Below, piece after piece: positions 7,728 through 16,966 of a stretch of 64,000 bases of DNA. The DNA is from Cellulosilyticum sp. I15G10I2. GTDB lineage: Bacteria > Bacillota > Clostridia > Lachnospirales > Cellulosilyticaceae. Each line of letters begins with the position of its first letter. Within the stretch, counting starts at the first letter, position 1. Position numbers and translations under genes: made by a program. The stretch covers positions 1 through 64,000 of the forward strand of contig NZ_FMMP01000006.1 of assembly GCF_900095725.1 (NCBI RefSeq), written 5' to 3'. The notes below the pieces were generated by a model. That model made no database searches. It was not told the origin of the DNA and worked only from the letters and a program-made list of their open reading frames with translations.

Positions 7728-9431
7728 ATGTCGACAAGTATGTTAAATACATCAGAGAAAAAGCATGTTAAGGCAGGAACTATGTTAAATGCATATCCTG
7801 ACAGTATGGGTGGCACCTTAAAAGACATCGTTGAATTTTTAAAGAATCCAAATCTTAAAGATGCTTTTCAGTCTTTTTATATTTTACCAAGTATTTTCAA
7901 TACAGATTTAGATAGGGGATTTTCTGTTATTGATTATGAATTGAATGAAATTCTTGCTAGTAGCGAAGATTTAGAAGAGTTGAAAGAAGCCAATATTGCA
8001 TTTAAATTTGACTTTATATTAAACCATGCTTCTGTACTTTCAAAACAGTTTCAAGATATTATAAAAAATGGTGAGGCATCTAAATATAAAAACTTTTTTA
8101 TTAGTTGGAATAAGTTCTGGGAAGGCCATGGAGAGATGACTTCTGATGGATATATACAGCCTGATGCTGAGTTAATTAAAGATATGTTTTTCAGAAAGCC
8201 TGGACTTCCTATTCTTATGGTACGTATGCCTGATGGAAAGGAAATTCCTTACTGGAATACATTTTATCAGGAAGTTAAATATGAAAAGCTTAATACTCAG
8301 GATCTTATAATGTCTATGAACATCCAGTATGCAGTTGCTGAAGCTGTTACCAGGCTAGTAAATGACTCGATTGATGCTAAAAAAAGACCTAAGGAAATAG
8401 ATTTTGGCAGATTTGAAAAATACAGAGAAAGTGTTATCCAATTACTTGAATCTAGACGTAAGTACTTAGGACAGATGGACTTAAATATCCAGTCACCACT
8501 GGTATGGAAGTTTTACGACGACACCTTGAAAAAACTTGCAGAGTATGGAGCAGAAATAGTAAGGTTGGACGCATTTGCATATGCACCTAAAGCACCAGGA
8601 GAGAAAAACTTCTTAAACGATCCTGGAACATGGCAATTACTTGAACGGGTCAAGACGTTGGCAGAAAAATATAATTTAGTGCTTTTGCCTGAAATCCATG
8701 CAAAATATGAAGAAAAAATCCATGAAAAAATAGCAGAAAAAGGATACATGACATATGATTTCTTTTTACCGGGACTAATCATTGATGCTTTTGAGAGAAA
8801 GACAAGTGAGACATTACTTGTGTGGATTAATGATATTAAGGAAAAAGGAATTAAAACAGTAAATATGTTAGGATGTCATGATGGGATACCACTTCTTGAT
8901 TTAAAGGGATTATTATCGGACGATCAGATAGAAAGCCTTATTAAAACTGTAGTAACTAGAGGTGGCTATGTGAAGGATCTTCATGGTCAGAAAAACATAT
9001 ATTATCAAGTAAATGCCACTTATTTCAGCGCATTGGGAGAGGATGAACAAAAGCTTCTTCTGGCTCGTGCTATTCAGATGTTTATGCCTGGAAAACCTCA
9101 GATATGGTATCTGGATCTTTTTGCCGGCAAAAATAATCATGAGGCTGTGGAAAAAGCAGGTTCTGGTGGACACAAAGAGATTAACCGTACTAACCTCACA
9201 TTAGAACAAATACAAGAAGAGTTAGGAAAGAGGGTTGTTCAAAAGCAACTTGAACTCCTTAGATTCAGAAACACTTACCCCGCATTTGGATTTGACGCGA
9301 AGTTAACTGTATTACCATCTGATTCATATATTTTAAAATTACAATGGGAAAATAACGGCTGCCGAGCAACACTAGAAGCTGATTTGAAGGAATTTAGTTA
9401 CAAGATTCATACTGATAATTTCTGTAATTAA
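7728..9431 (+). CDS. GH13_18-type glycoside phosphorylase (sucrose/glucosylglycerate phosphorylase family)
   Basis: A 567-residue cytoplasmic enzyme expected to split an alpha-glucoside with phosphate, giving alpha-glucose 1-phosphate and an aglycone. The nucleophile Asp281 lies in RLDAFAY, the acid/base Glu322 in LLPEIHAKYE, and the transition-state His384/Asp385 in GCHDGIP. The later loops PGKPQIWYLDLFAGKND-like and KEINRTNL match the sucrose phosphorylase family. Its length is closer to the YcjM-type glucosylglycerate phosphorylases (~560) than to sucrose phosphorylase (~490). The acceptor cannot be fixed from sequence alone. It starts 36 bases after the kinase and closes the operon. Confidence 0.85.
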   Translation: MSTSMLNTSEKKHVKAGTMLNAYPDSMGGTLKDIVEFLKNPNLKDAFQSFYILPSIFNTDLDRGFSVIDYELNEILASSEDLEELKEANIAFKFDFILNHASVLSKQFQDIIKNGEASKYKNFFISWNKFWEGHGEMTSDGYIQPDAELIKDMFFRKPGLPILMVRMPDGKEIPYWNTFYQEVKYEKLNTQDLIMSMNIQYAVAEAVTRLVNDSIDAKKRPKEIDFGRFEKYRESVIQLLESRRKYLGQMDLNIQSPLVWKFYDDTLKKLAEYGAEIVRLDAFAYAPKAPGEKNFLNDPGTWQLLERVKTLAEKYNLVLLPEIHAKYEEKIHEKIAEKGYMTYDFFLPGLIIDAFERKTSETLLVWINDIKEKGIKTVNMLGCHDGIPLLDLKGLLSDDQIESLIKTVVTRGGYVKDLHGQKNIYYQVNATYFSALGEDEQKLLLARAIQMFMPGKPQIWYLDLFAGKNNHEAVEKAGSGGHKEINRTNLTLEQIQEELGKRVVQKQLELLRFRNTYPAFGFDAKLTVLPSDSYILKLQWENNGCRATLEADLKEFSYKIHTDNFCN

Positions 9432-9544
9432 GTTTTGTAAAAGAAGGATATTAAATAATGCTTGATCAGCAAACTCTAAAGGTTATTTAGTTTATAAGAA
9501 ATAATCTTTAATAACTATATTATTAAATAGGAAATAATTAGCAT

Positions 9545-9595
9545 AAAAAAGCAGATATAGAAAGAGATAAAATCCCTTTCTATATCTGCTTTTTT
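9545..9595. terminator. Bidirectional terminator between phosphorylase and glnS
   Basis: A perfect 20-bp stem from aaaaaagcagatatagaaag to its complement ending in TTTTTT, with an 11-base loop. It serves the + strand sugar operon and the convergent glnS. Confidence 0.92.
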
Positions 9596-9632
9596 ATTAA
9601 TTTTAAATACCTATTTAATTGTTATGTGCTTA

Positions 9633-11291
9633 TTAAAGTTTAAAGGAACTTTTTAAAGGTACGATTCTATTAAATACAAGTTTTTCATGAGTAGTGTATT
9701 TTGAATCTACAGTAAAGAAGCCATTTCTTACAAGTTGGAATTTATCGCGTGCTTTAGCATCTTTAAAAGCAACGTTTTCAATGTACCCTTGTAATACTTC
9801 AAGTGAATGAGGATTAATTTGTTCTAAGAAATGTTTCCCTTCGTTTTCTGGTGCATCATCTAGAATAAGTGGTTCGAAAAGTCTAAATTCAGCAGGAACT
9901 GCAGTTGCTGCATCTACCCAGTGAATCGTGGCCTTTACTTTGCGTCCAGTAAATCCAGAACCACTCTTAGTTTCGGGGTCATAAGTACAATGGACTTCTA
10001 TGACATTACCAGATGCGTCCTTAATAACATCAGTACATTTTACAAAGTAAGCACCTTTAAGTCTTACTTCATTCCCAGGGAATAGTCTAAAGTATTTTTT
10101 GATAGGCTCTTCCATAAAATCTTCCTGTTCAATATAGAGCGTGCGAGAAAATGGAACAAGTCTTGTGCCAGCCTCTTCGTTATTTGCGTTATTTTCAATC
10201 TCTAATAATTCTGTTTCGTTCTCTGGATAATTTGTAATAACAAGTTTTAATGGCTTAAGAACTGCCATAGCAAGAAGTGCTTTTGGCTGTAAATCTTCAC
10301 GTAAGAAGAAATCAAGCATTTGACTATCTACAGTTGAATCACCTTTTGCAACACCTATTTCTCGGCAGAAATTGCGAATAGCTTCTGGTGTATAACCACG
10401 TCTTCTAAGCCCAGCAATAGTAGGCATACGAGGATCATCCCAGCCGTCTGCAATGCCTTCATCTACTAATAGTTTTAATTTTCTTTTACTCATCACAGTA
10501 TTCGTCATATTGAGTCTTGCAAATTCGATTTGGCGTGGAATACTTTCCATTTCACATTCTTTGACAAACCAGTCATAAAGTGGTCTGTGGGCTTCAAATT
10601 CAAGGGTGCAAATAGAGTGTGTAATAGCTTCTATTGCATCTTCAAGCGGATGTGCAAAGTCATACATAGGATAAATACACCATTTATCTCCAGTGTTATG
10701 ATGTGTAGCATGAGCGATTCTATAGATAATGGGATCACGCATATTAATATTAGAAGAAGTCATATCAATTTTAGCTCGTAGAACCTTTTCGCCGTCCTTA
10801 AACTCTCCATTTTTCATACGTTCAAACAAATCAAGATTTTCTTCAACACTTCTGTTACGACAAGGACTTTCTTTACCAGCTTCAGTTAGAGTACCACGGT
10901 ATTCTTTCATTTGTTCAGCTGTTAAATCACAAACATAAGCCTTTCCTTTTTTGATAAGAAGAACGGCTCTTGTATACATTTCGTCGAAGTAATCAGAGGC
11001 GAAGTAAAGATTATCCCAGTCAAACCCCAGCCATTTTACATCTTCTTTGATTGACTCAACGTATTCAGTATCTTCTTTAACTGGATTTGTATCATCAAAT
11101 CTTAGATTTGTTTTACCTTTAAACTCATTTGCAAGCCCAAAGTTTAAAACGATAGATTTAGCATGCCCTACATGTAAATAACCATTTGGCTCTGGCGGAA
11201 ATCGTGTGATAATTTCTTTATGCTTGCCAGTTTCTAAATCTTCAGCTACAATGTTTCTTATAAAATTCGATGTAGTATTTTCTATAGACAC
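9633..11291 (-). CDS. glnS: Glutaminyl-tRNA synthetase
   Basis: A 552-residue class I synthetase that charges tRNA-Gln with glutamine. The HIGH-type motif [15 protein letters not shown] is at residues ~31-45 and the KMSKS-type motif is VMSKRKL. The C-terminal beta-barrel anticodon-binding domain is present and the length is normal. A dedicated GlnRS means the cell need not make Gln-tRNA only by amidation; many Firmicutes lack it. The gene stands alone on the minus strand between terminators. A TATAAT-like box on the minus strand near 11385 may be its -10. Confidence 0.97.
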   Translation of the reverse strand: MSIENTTSNFIRNIVAEDLETGKHKEIITRFPPEPNGYLHVGHAKSIVLNFGLANEFKGKTNLRFDDTNPVKEDTEYVESIKEDVKWLGFDWDNLYFASDYFDEMYTRAVLLIKKGKAYVCDLTAEQMKEYRGTLTEAGKESPCRNRSVEENLDLFERMKNGEFKDGEKVLRAKIDMTSSNINMRDPIIYRIAHATHHNTGDKWCIYPMYDFAHPLEDAIEAITHSICTLEFEAHRPLYDWFVKECEMESIPRQIEFARLNMTNTVMSKRKLKLLVDEGIADGWDDPRMPTIAGLRRRGYTPEAIRNFCREIGVAKGDSTVDSQMLDFFLREDLQPKALLAMAVLKPLKLVITNYPENETELLEIENNANNEEAGTRLVPFSRTLYIEQEDFMEEPIKKYFRLFPGNEVRLKGAYFVKCTDVIKDASGNVIEVHCTYDPETKSGSGFTGRKVKATIHWVDAATAVPAEFRLFEPLILDDAPENEGKHFLEQINPHSLEVLQGYIENVAFKDAKARDKFQLVRNGFFTVDSKYTTHEKLVFNRIVPLKSSFKL

Positions 11292-11494
11292 AGTATTTAC
11301 CTCACTTATAAAAAATAGATTATTAGATATTAATATAGATAAAATACAGTTATAATAAATATATGTAATTTACTATCATTATATTTTAATCTAAAGGAAC
11401 TAAAAAATAAAGGGTAGGATAGCAAAAGTTTCAAAAAAAATCACTTATTTTTCTATTATAATGTATAGTGTCAATATTGGGAGGGTGAAAGATA

Positions 11495-11632
11495 ATGAAA
11501 ATAGTAAAAGAAAAACGCTTTTATGAGGAAAAATGGTTTTGGATTGTCATAATGGTTATTGTTATTTGCTTTACAAGAGGAAAGAACACTAAGATAACTA
11601 TTTGTGGTAATGGTAATGGCAATACTAATTAG
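11495..11632 (+). CDS. Small putative membrane protein (45 aa)
   Basis: A short frame MKIVKEKRFYEEKWFWIVIM... with one hydrophobic segment (about residues 14-27) and a tail rich in Asn and Gly. A strong RBS GGGAGGGTG precedes the ATG and a TATAAT lies at 11457-11462, ~33 bases upstream. It ends five bases before the convergent phosphatase. Family and function are unknown. The RBS and -10 support a real gene, but its size makes this tentative. Confidence 0.5.
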   Translation: MKIVKEKRFYEEKWFWIVIMVIVICFTRGKNTKITICGNGNGNTN

Positions 11633-11636
11633 CCCC

Positions 11637-12269
11637 TTATATACTAAGCGGAATGTGTTCAGTAAGATGATTGGTATCATTGAGTCCGATTAACAAGGGC
11701 GATAACTTTTCATCAAATTTTATCGTATTAATACAAGTATTACCTAAAGCTATTTGATGGTACATTGTCATATTCCAGCCAAAAAGCCCAATAAGGGCAG
11801 CTTTTATAAGTCCTCCATGAGAAACTATAACGACCTTTTCATTAGGATGCTTTGAGGCAATATCAAGGACACATGCCTTCGCGCGTAAACTAGCATTATA
11901 TATACTAAGTTCTCCATCGTACATAGGAGCAATTTTTTCGTCCGTTCGCCATGCACTAAAATGTTCAGGATAATTTTGCTCAATTTCTTTATAAGTAAGC
12001 CCTTCCCAAGTACCAAAATGTATTTCTGTTAAATTACCTAGAGGGATCGGGGCAAAAGATAAATCTTTACACAGTATCTCAGCTGTAGATAAGGCTCGGT
12101 TTAAAGGACTCGAATAAATAGCATTAAAATTTCCGTTTAAGTGTTTGCCAAGAAGCTCAGCTTGAAGTGCACCTCTTTCTGATAGATCTATATTTTGTCT
12201 TCCTTGAAACTTACCTAGTGTATTCCATTTTGTTTCACCATGTCTAATAAGCAGTAATGTAGTTTTCAT
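11637..12269 (-). CDS. Histidine phosphatase family protein (phosphoglycerate mutase-like)
   Basis: A 210-residue enzyme of the histidine phosphatase superfamily. The catalytic motif LIRHGETKWN at residues ~7-16 carries the phospho-accepting His. A second His lies in IVSHGGLIKA near residue 150, and the acidic residue lies in LTEIHFGTWEG. Members include cofactor-dependent phosphoglycerate mutase, CobC and broad phosphatases; length and motif spacing fit the CobC/PhoE group. The substrate is unknown. It is a single gene, divergent from the T-box operon. Confidence 0.88.
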   Translation of the reverse strand: MKTTLLLIRHGETKWNTLGKFQGRQNIDLSERGALQAELLGKHLNGNFNAIYSSPLNRALSTAEILCKDLSFAPIPLGNLTEIHFGTWEGLTYKEIEQNYPEHFSAWRTDEKIAPMYDGELSIYNASLRAKACVLDIASKHPNEKVVIVSHGGLIKAALIGLFGWNMTMYHQIALGNTCINTIKFDEKLSPLLIGLNDTNHLTEHIPLSI

Positions 12270-12334
12270 AAATTCTCCTAAAAAAATAGTTTTATTTAGT
12301 ATATCAAAAGAATATGATTTTGATAAGAGAGTTG

Positions 12335-12363
12335 TTGAAAATATAGAAATGGTATATTATAAT
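12335..12363 (+). promoter_or_regulatory. SigA-type promoter of the cysE-cysS operon
   Basis: TTGAAA (12335-12340), a 17-base spacer and a perfect TATAAT (12358-12363). Transcription would start near 12370, giving a leader of ~350 bases that holds the T-box. Confidence 0.8.
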
Positions 12364-12369
12364 AGATAG

Positions 12370-12660
12370 GCATTATTAACAATAGCAAGATAGGTTGAAT
12401 ATAATATAAGATAGATTAAAAGCAATGAAAGAAAGAGTATTATATCAGAGTATTGCAGAGAGAAGCTTAGTGGGTGTGAGAGCTTTATATAAAGATATAA
12501 GAAGTGCGTTCTTGAGCTTGATATGTGAACCAAAGTAGCATGTCGCGTGTAGCTAACGTTACCTAGCCAATAAGATAAAGAGCAGTTTTAAACTGCGCTT
12601 TAAACAGAGTGGGACCGCGAGTAACTTCGCCTCTGAATAGGAGGCGGAGTTTTATTTTTT
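12370..12660 (+). promoter_or_regulatory. T-box leader, probably tRNA-Cys responsive
   Basis: The leader holds a T-box sequence AGAGTGGGACCGCG (12606-12619) directly before a terminator stem aacttcgcctc/gaggcggagtt with a T-run (12622-12660). A long Stem I region (about 12440-12540) contains AGAGA-type and GAAGTGCGTTC elements; the TGC at 12505-12507 is the likely Cys specifier. Uncharged tRNA-Cys would stabilise the antiterminator and switch on cysE and cysS. The specifier placement is inferred from the downstream genes. Confidence 0.85.
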
Positions 12661-12719
12661 GAACTAGAATGTCTCCGTACTTAACTTTATTCTGTTTTTA
12701 GAAGATAAGGAGGAATGTT

Positions 12720-13448
12720 ATGAGTTATATAAGCGAGCAGATTCAAGTCATTAAACAAAGAGATCCAGCGATTAAAAAAAACATTGAAGTATTTTTATAT
12801 CCTTGTTTTTATGCACTCCTCTTTCACAAACTAGGACATAAGCTTTATAAAAAGAAGAGATTCTTTTTAGCAAGGCTGATCTCTCAGCTTTCAAGAGGGT
12901 TAACAGGGATAGAAATTCATCCGGGAGCAGTTATTGGTAAAGGACTTTTCATTGATCATGGGATGGGAGTTGTTATTGGAGAAACTTGTGAAATAGGAGA
13001 TAATGTTACTATTTATCATGGCGTAACACTTGGTGGAACAGGTAAAGATCATGGAAAGAGACATCCTACAATAGGGAATAATGTAATGATCGGAACAGGA
13101 GCTAAGGTACTGGGGCCTTTTAAAGTAGGAGATAATTCAAGAATAGCTGCTAATGCTCTCGTACTCCAAGAAGTACCAGAAGACAGCACAGTTATAGGAA
13201 ATCCTGGGAAAGTAGTTAAAACAAAAGGAGAAAAAGTTAATCCATGTGATCAGCTTGATCAGATTAAGATGCCTGATCCTATTAAGATGGAGATCTGTGG
13301 GCTTAAGAATATAATAGAAGCATTAGAAGAAAAAGTACAGACTTTAGAAGATAGATTATCAGTAAAAAGTAAAATAAATGAACATCATTGTAATAATGAA
13401 GCCTGTAATGCAAAAGATATTTGTGATGAATATAGAGAAGATGAATAA
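12720..13448 (+). CDS. cysE: Serine O-acetyltransferase
   Basis: A 242-residue acyltransferase that makes O-acetylserine from serine and acetyl-CoA, the first step of cysteine synthesis. The left-handed beta-helix repeats run through GAVIGKGLFIDHG, VVIGE and VTIYHGVTLGGTGKDHGKRHP, with the catalytic His/Asp region. Beyond residue ~175 is an extra tail with a short coiled coil and a Cys/His cluster (HHC, ACNAKDIC) not needed for catalysis. It is first in a T-box-controlled operon with cysS, coupling cysteine supply to tRNA-Cys charging. RBS AAGGAGG. Confidence 0.95.
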   Translation: MSYISEQIQVIKQRDPAIKKNIEVFLYPCFYALLFHKLGHKLYKKKRFFLARLISQLSRGLTGIEIHPGAVIGKGLFIDHGMGVVIGETCEIGDNVTIYHGVTLGGTGKDHGKRHPTIGNNVMIGTGAKVLGPFKVGDNSRIAANALVLQEVPEDSTVIGNPGKVVKTKGEKVNPCDQLDQIKMPDPIKMEICGLKNIIEALEEKVQTLEDRLSVKSKINEHHCNNEACNAKDICDEYREDE

Positions 13449-13462
13449 AGGAAGGAAAAGAT

Positions 13463-14881
13463 ATGATAAAAATATATAATACCTTAAATAAGCAAAAAGA
13501 AGCATTTAATCCTTTAGAGGAAAATAAAGTGCGTATGTATGTATGCGGACCTACAGTTTATAATCTTATTCATATAGGTAATGCAAGGCCTTATATCATA
13601 TTTGATACAGTACGCAGATATTTTGAAAGTATCGGGTATGACGTAAACTACGTACAAAACTTTACAGATGTAGATGATAAAATTATTAAAAAGGCAAATG
13701 AAGAGGGTAAGACAACAGATGAAGTAGTAGAATACTATATTAGAGAAACGCTGAAGGATGCACACAATCTTAATGTCAATCCAGCAACGCATCATCCAAG
13801 AGTTACTGAGGAGATGTCCGCAATTATTAATATGATAAAAGCACTTATAGATAAAGGACTTGCTTATGAAGTAAACGGCACCGTTTATTACAATACATCA
13901 TCATTCCCTGAGTATGGTAAACTGTCTAAAAAAGTCTTAGAAGAGCTTGAAGCAGGACGAAGTGAAAGAATAGAAATAACAGATGAAAAAAGAAATCATA
14001 TGGATTTTGTGCTTTGGAAGCCTAAAAAAGAGGGAGAGCCTTTTTGGAAGAGTCCGTGGAGTGACGGCAGACCAGGATGGCATATTGAGTGTTCCGCTAT
14101 GGCTAAAAAATACCTAGGAGATACAATCGATATTCACGCAGGTGGAGAGGACCTCGTGTTTCCCCACCATGAAAATGAGGTTGCTCAAAGTGAGGGCGCA
14201 AATGGGGCACCTTTTTCAAATTACTGGATGCACAATAGTTTTTTAAATATTGATAATAAGAAGATGTCAAAATCCCTTGGAAACTTTAAAACACTTCGTG
14301 AAGTGGGAGATACTTTTGGTTATGATACAGTGAGATTTTTTATGCTCAGTGCACATTACAGAAGCCCCCTTAACTTCAGCGGAGAGCTGATGGAGGCTGC
14401 AAAAAATGGACTAGAGCGTATTAAAAATGCTAAAACTAATTTAGAGTTTGCACTGGCACATACAAAGCTTACAGAACGCTCAGTTGAAGAAACAAAACTA
14501 GCACAAGAACTGCCAACTTTTGAGATGCGTTTTCATGAAGCGATGCAAGATGATTTTAATACAGCAGATGCAATTAGCATTATCTTTGAACTTGTTAAGT
14601 TTGCTAATAACTACGCAAAAGAAGGGGCTTCAGAACCATTTATTAAAGAAGTTTATGGACTTTTTATAAAACTTACAGATATTTTAGGAATTCTCTATAC
14701 CCACCAAAATGTATGTAAAGATGATTTAACAGATGAGGAAATTAAGATGTATATTGAAAAAAGAACGACTGCTAAAAAAGCAAAAGATTTTAAAGAAGCA
14801 GACAGAATACGTGAGTTTTTAAAGGATAAGGGTGTAATAATAGAAGATACAAGAGAGGGCGTACGCTTTAAAAGAGTATAG
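13463..14881 (+). CDS. cysS: Cysteinyl-tRNA synthetase
   Basis: A 472-residue class I synthetase for tRNA-Cys. It shows the zinc-site Cys in CGPTVYN, HIGH-type IHIGNARPY, the internal zinc ligands around GWHIECSAM and HHENE, and KMSKS as KKMSKSLGN. Length is normal. It lies 14 bases after cysE and 17 before mrnC, in the order conserved across Firmicutes. Confidence 0.97.
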   Translation: MIKIYNTLNKQKEAFNPLEENKVRMYVCGPTVYNLIHIGNARPYIIFDTVRRYFESIGYDVNYVQNFTDVDDKIIKKANEEGKTTDEVVEYYIRETLKDAHNLNVNPATHHPRVTEEMSAIINMIKALIDKGLAYEVNGTVYYNTSSFPEYGKLSKKVLEELEAGRSERIEITDEKRNHMDFVLWKPKKEGEPFWKSPWSDGRPGWHIECSAMAKKYLGDTIDIHAGGEDLVFPHHENEVAQSEGANGAPFSNYWMHNSFLNIDNKKMSKSLGNFKTLREVGDTFGYDTVRFFMLSAHYRSPLNFSGELMEAAKNGLERIKNAKTNLEFALAHTKLTERSVEETKLAQELPTFEMRFHEAMQDDFNTADAISIIFELVKFANNYAKEGASEPFIKEVYGLFIKLTDILGILYTHQNVCKDDLTDEEIKMYIEKRTTAKKAKDFKEADRIREFLKDKGVIIEDTREGVRFKRV

Positions 14882-14898
14882 AGATAAAGGAGAAATTT

Positions 14899-15327
14899 AT
14901 GAAAAACAATATAGGAGTTTTATTAGAGGATACATCAGACACTCTTTGTCATAAAGCGAATGTGTATTCTCCATTAGCGCTGGCTTATATAGGTGACGCT
15001 GTATATGAAATATTTGTACGTACCTATGTAATTAATAAAGGGAACGCGCCTGTCAATAAGATGCATAAAGCCTCAAGAGAATTAGTAAGGGCCAGTACAC
15101 AAGCACAAATTTATCATATGATTGAAAACGTATTAAGCGATGAAGAAAAGGATGCACTAAGAAGGGGTAGAAACGCAAAAAGCATTTCTACTCCTAAAAA
15201 TGCTGATATTACAGAATATAGACATGCGACAGGTCTCGAAGCACTTATAGGCCATTTATATATTAAAGGAGATATCAATAGGATAAGTGAGTTAATGCGC
15301 TTAGGAATAGAAAAATTCCTGAGCTAA
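14899..15327 (+). CDS. mrnC: Mini-ribonuclease III
   Basis: A 142-residue RNase III-like catalytic domain without a double-stranded-RNA-binding domain. In Bacillus, MrnC matures the ends of 23S rRNA. The signature SPLALAYIGDAVYEIFVR (residues ~25-42) carries the metal-binding Asp. The second acidic region lies in the last third (TGLEALIGHLYI). It follows cysS as in Bacillus and its relatives. Confidence 0.93.
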   Translation: MKNNIGVLLEDTSDTLCHKANVYSPLALAYIGDAVYEIFVRTYVINKGNAPVNKMHKASRELVRASTQAQIYHMIENVLSDEEKDALRRGRNAKSISTPKNADITEYRHATGLEALIGHLYIKGDINRISELMRLGIEKFLS

Positions 15328-15348
15328 GAAATAAGAGGAGGAATTAAG

Positions 15349-16959
15349 GTGGCAAAACGCGTAACTAAAGGTGCTTCTTATAATGCAACACAAACATTTG
15401 TAAAAGGAGCACTTATTTTATCTATGGCAGGACTTATTGCAAAGGTTCTTAGTGCATTCTTCAGAGTGCCCCTTGGCAATCTTATTGGAGATACTGGGAT
15501 GGGTTATTATCAGGCGGGTTATCCCATTTATACCTTATTTACAGCAATTGCCATAGTAGGTATCCCATCTACAATTGCAAAGTTAGTAGCGGAAAAAAGA
15601 GTACTTGGAGAATATCAGGCTGCTAAAGATATTTTTACACATACCATGAAACTTATGCTAGGGATAGGAATAATTGTTTCACTTCTTATTTTTTTAGCAA
15701 CACCTTTTATGATAGATGCTTTTAATTGGGTGCCAGAAACAAAATATTCTTTGTGGGGACTTGCACTTAGTCCATTTTTTGTATGTATTATGGGTGTTTT
15801 TAGAGGCTATTTTCAAGGGATGCAAAATATGGCACCTACGGCTGTCTCACAAGTATTAGAAAATTTAGGGAGAGTTGTTATAGGACTTCTTTTGGCTTTT
15901 TTCTTTTTCCCCAACTTAGGTAAAGCTGCCGGTGGGGCATCCTTTGGAGCTGTTGCGGGAGGCATGTGCGGGGCTGCGGTATTAGCACTGTTTTACTTGC
16001 GTAACAAAACTTCTATTAATGATGAAATACAAAGAAGTGAGACTCCTAAAAAACAAGGAATAGGTTTTAAAACGGCAGCTAAAATGGTTCTAATTATAGC
16101 AATACCTATTTCTATAGGTGCAGCTGTTAACTCTATTATTAACTTTATAGATTCGGCATTGGTTATTAAAATGCTGACACAAACAGGTGTTGAGCTGGAG
16201 CTTGCAAACGCATATTTTGGACAACTTGGAAAAGTTGCGACGTTTATTAATTTTCCGCTTACCTTTGGAATGGCGCTGGTTATTGGACTCGTTCCAGCTA
16301 TATCAGAAGCAGCAGCTAAAAAGGATAGAACTGAAGTGCAGACTAAGATAGAATTAGGTATGCGTTTTGCTATTTTGCTTGCGATGCCAGCTTCTATAGG
16401 ACTTGCGGTACTTGCAGATCCTATTATGAAATTTATATATGCCAATGCACCAGACGGTGGGAATATACTTGCAGCTGCAGCACTTAGTATTCTATTTATT
16501 ATGTTAGGACAAGCTTTTACAGGTATTTTGCAAGGGATAGGCAAGGTGTGGCAGCCGGTTATTGGAATAGGCTTAGCGGCTTTTGTTAAAACTATACTTA
16601 ATATAATCCTAGTAACGAGTTCGTTTAAAGTCATAGGTGCTGCAATAGCATCAATAGCTGCTTATATGGTATTTGCCCTTTATAATTATATTATGATGAA
16701 GAAATATACAGGGTTTAAGCTAAATACTAGGCTTGTAATTATTAGACCCTTGATCTCAAGCTCTGCAATGGGTGTTTTAGCATGGGGAACATATCGTGTA
16801 CTCGGAAGTGTTATAGACACAAACTCATTCACAAGCAATGCGCTTGTTACGATTTTAAGTATTGGAGTAGGAGGCTTAGCCTACCTTGTGCTTATATTTG
16901 TAACTGGAGCTATTACAAAAAAAGATATTCAAGAGATTTTAAATAAAAAGGAGAAGTAA
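15349..16959 (+). CDS. Polysaccharide/lipid II flippase family protein (SpoVB/MurJ-like)
   Basis: A 536-residue multipass protein of the MOP superfamily with about 14 membrane segments. The start is GTG at 15349 behind AGAGGAGG. Hallmarks are the N-terminal FVKGALILSMAGLIAKVLSAFFR and the GxYQAGYPIYTLF segment shared with SpoVB and YtgP proteins. Such proteins move lipid-linked cell-wall or spore-cortex precursors across the membrane. It sits between mrnC and rlmB, which are usually adjacent, so it looks inserted into a conserved operon. SpoVB versus a vegetative paralog cannot be separated here. Confidence 0.85.
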   Translation: MAKRVTKGASYNATQTFVKGALILSMAGLIAKVLSAFFRVPLGNLIGDTGMGYYQAGYPIYTLFTAIAIVGIPSTIAKLVAEKRVLGEYQAAKDIFTHTMKLMLGIGIIVSLLIFLATPFMIDAFNWVPETKYSLWGLALSPFFVCIMGVFRGYFQGMQNMAPTAVSQVLENLGRVVIGLLLAFFFFPNLGKAAGGASFGAVAGGMCGAAVLALFYLRNKTSINDEIQRSETPKKQGIGFKTAAKMVLIIAIPISIGAAVNSIINFIDSALVIKMLTQTGVELELANAYFGQLGKVATFINFPLTFGMALVIGLVPAISEAAAKKDRTEVQTKIELGMRFAILLAMPASIGLAVLADPIMKFIYANAPDGGNILAAAALSILFIMLGQAFTGILQGIGKVWQPVIGIGLAAFVKTILNIILVTSSFKVIGAAIASIAAYMVFALYNYIMMKKYTGFKLNTRLVIIRPLISSSAMGVLAWGTYRVLGSVIDTNSFTSNALVTILSIGVGGLAYLVLIFVTGAITKKDIQEILNKKEK

Positions 16960-16966
16960 ATAAATT

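Noticed and set aside
11471-11680. 69-codon minus-strand frame
   Set aside because: It overlaps the phosphatase end in another frame and has no RBS; the + strand ORF at 11495 explains the region better.
15993-16634. 213-codon antisense frame inside the flippase gene
   Set aside because: It is a long shadow frame opposite a clear membrane protein; no RBS and no family pattern.
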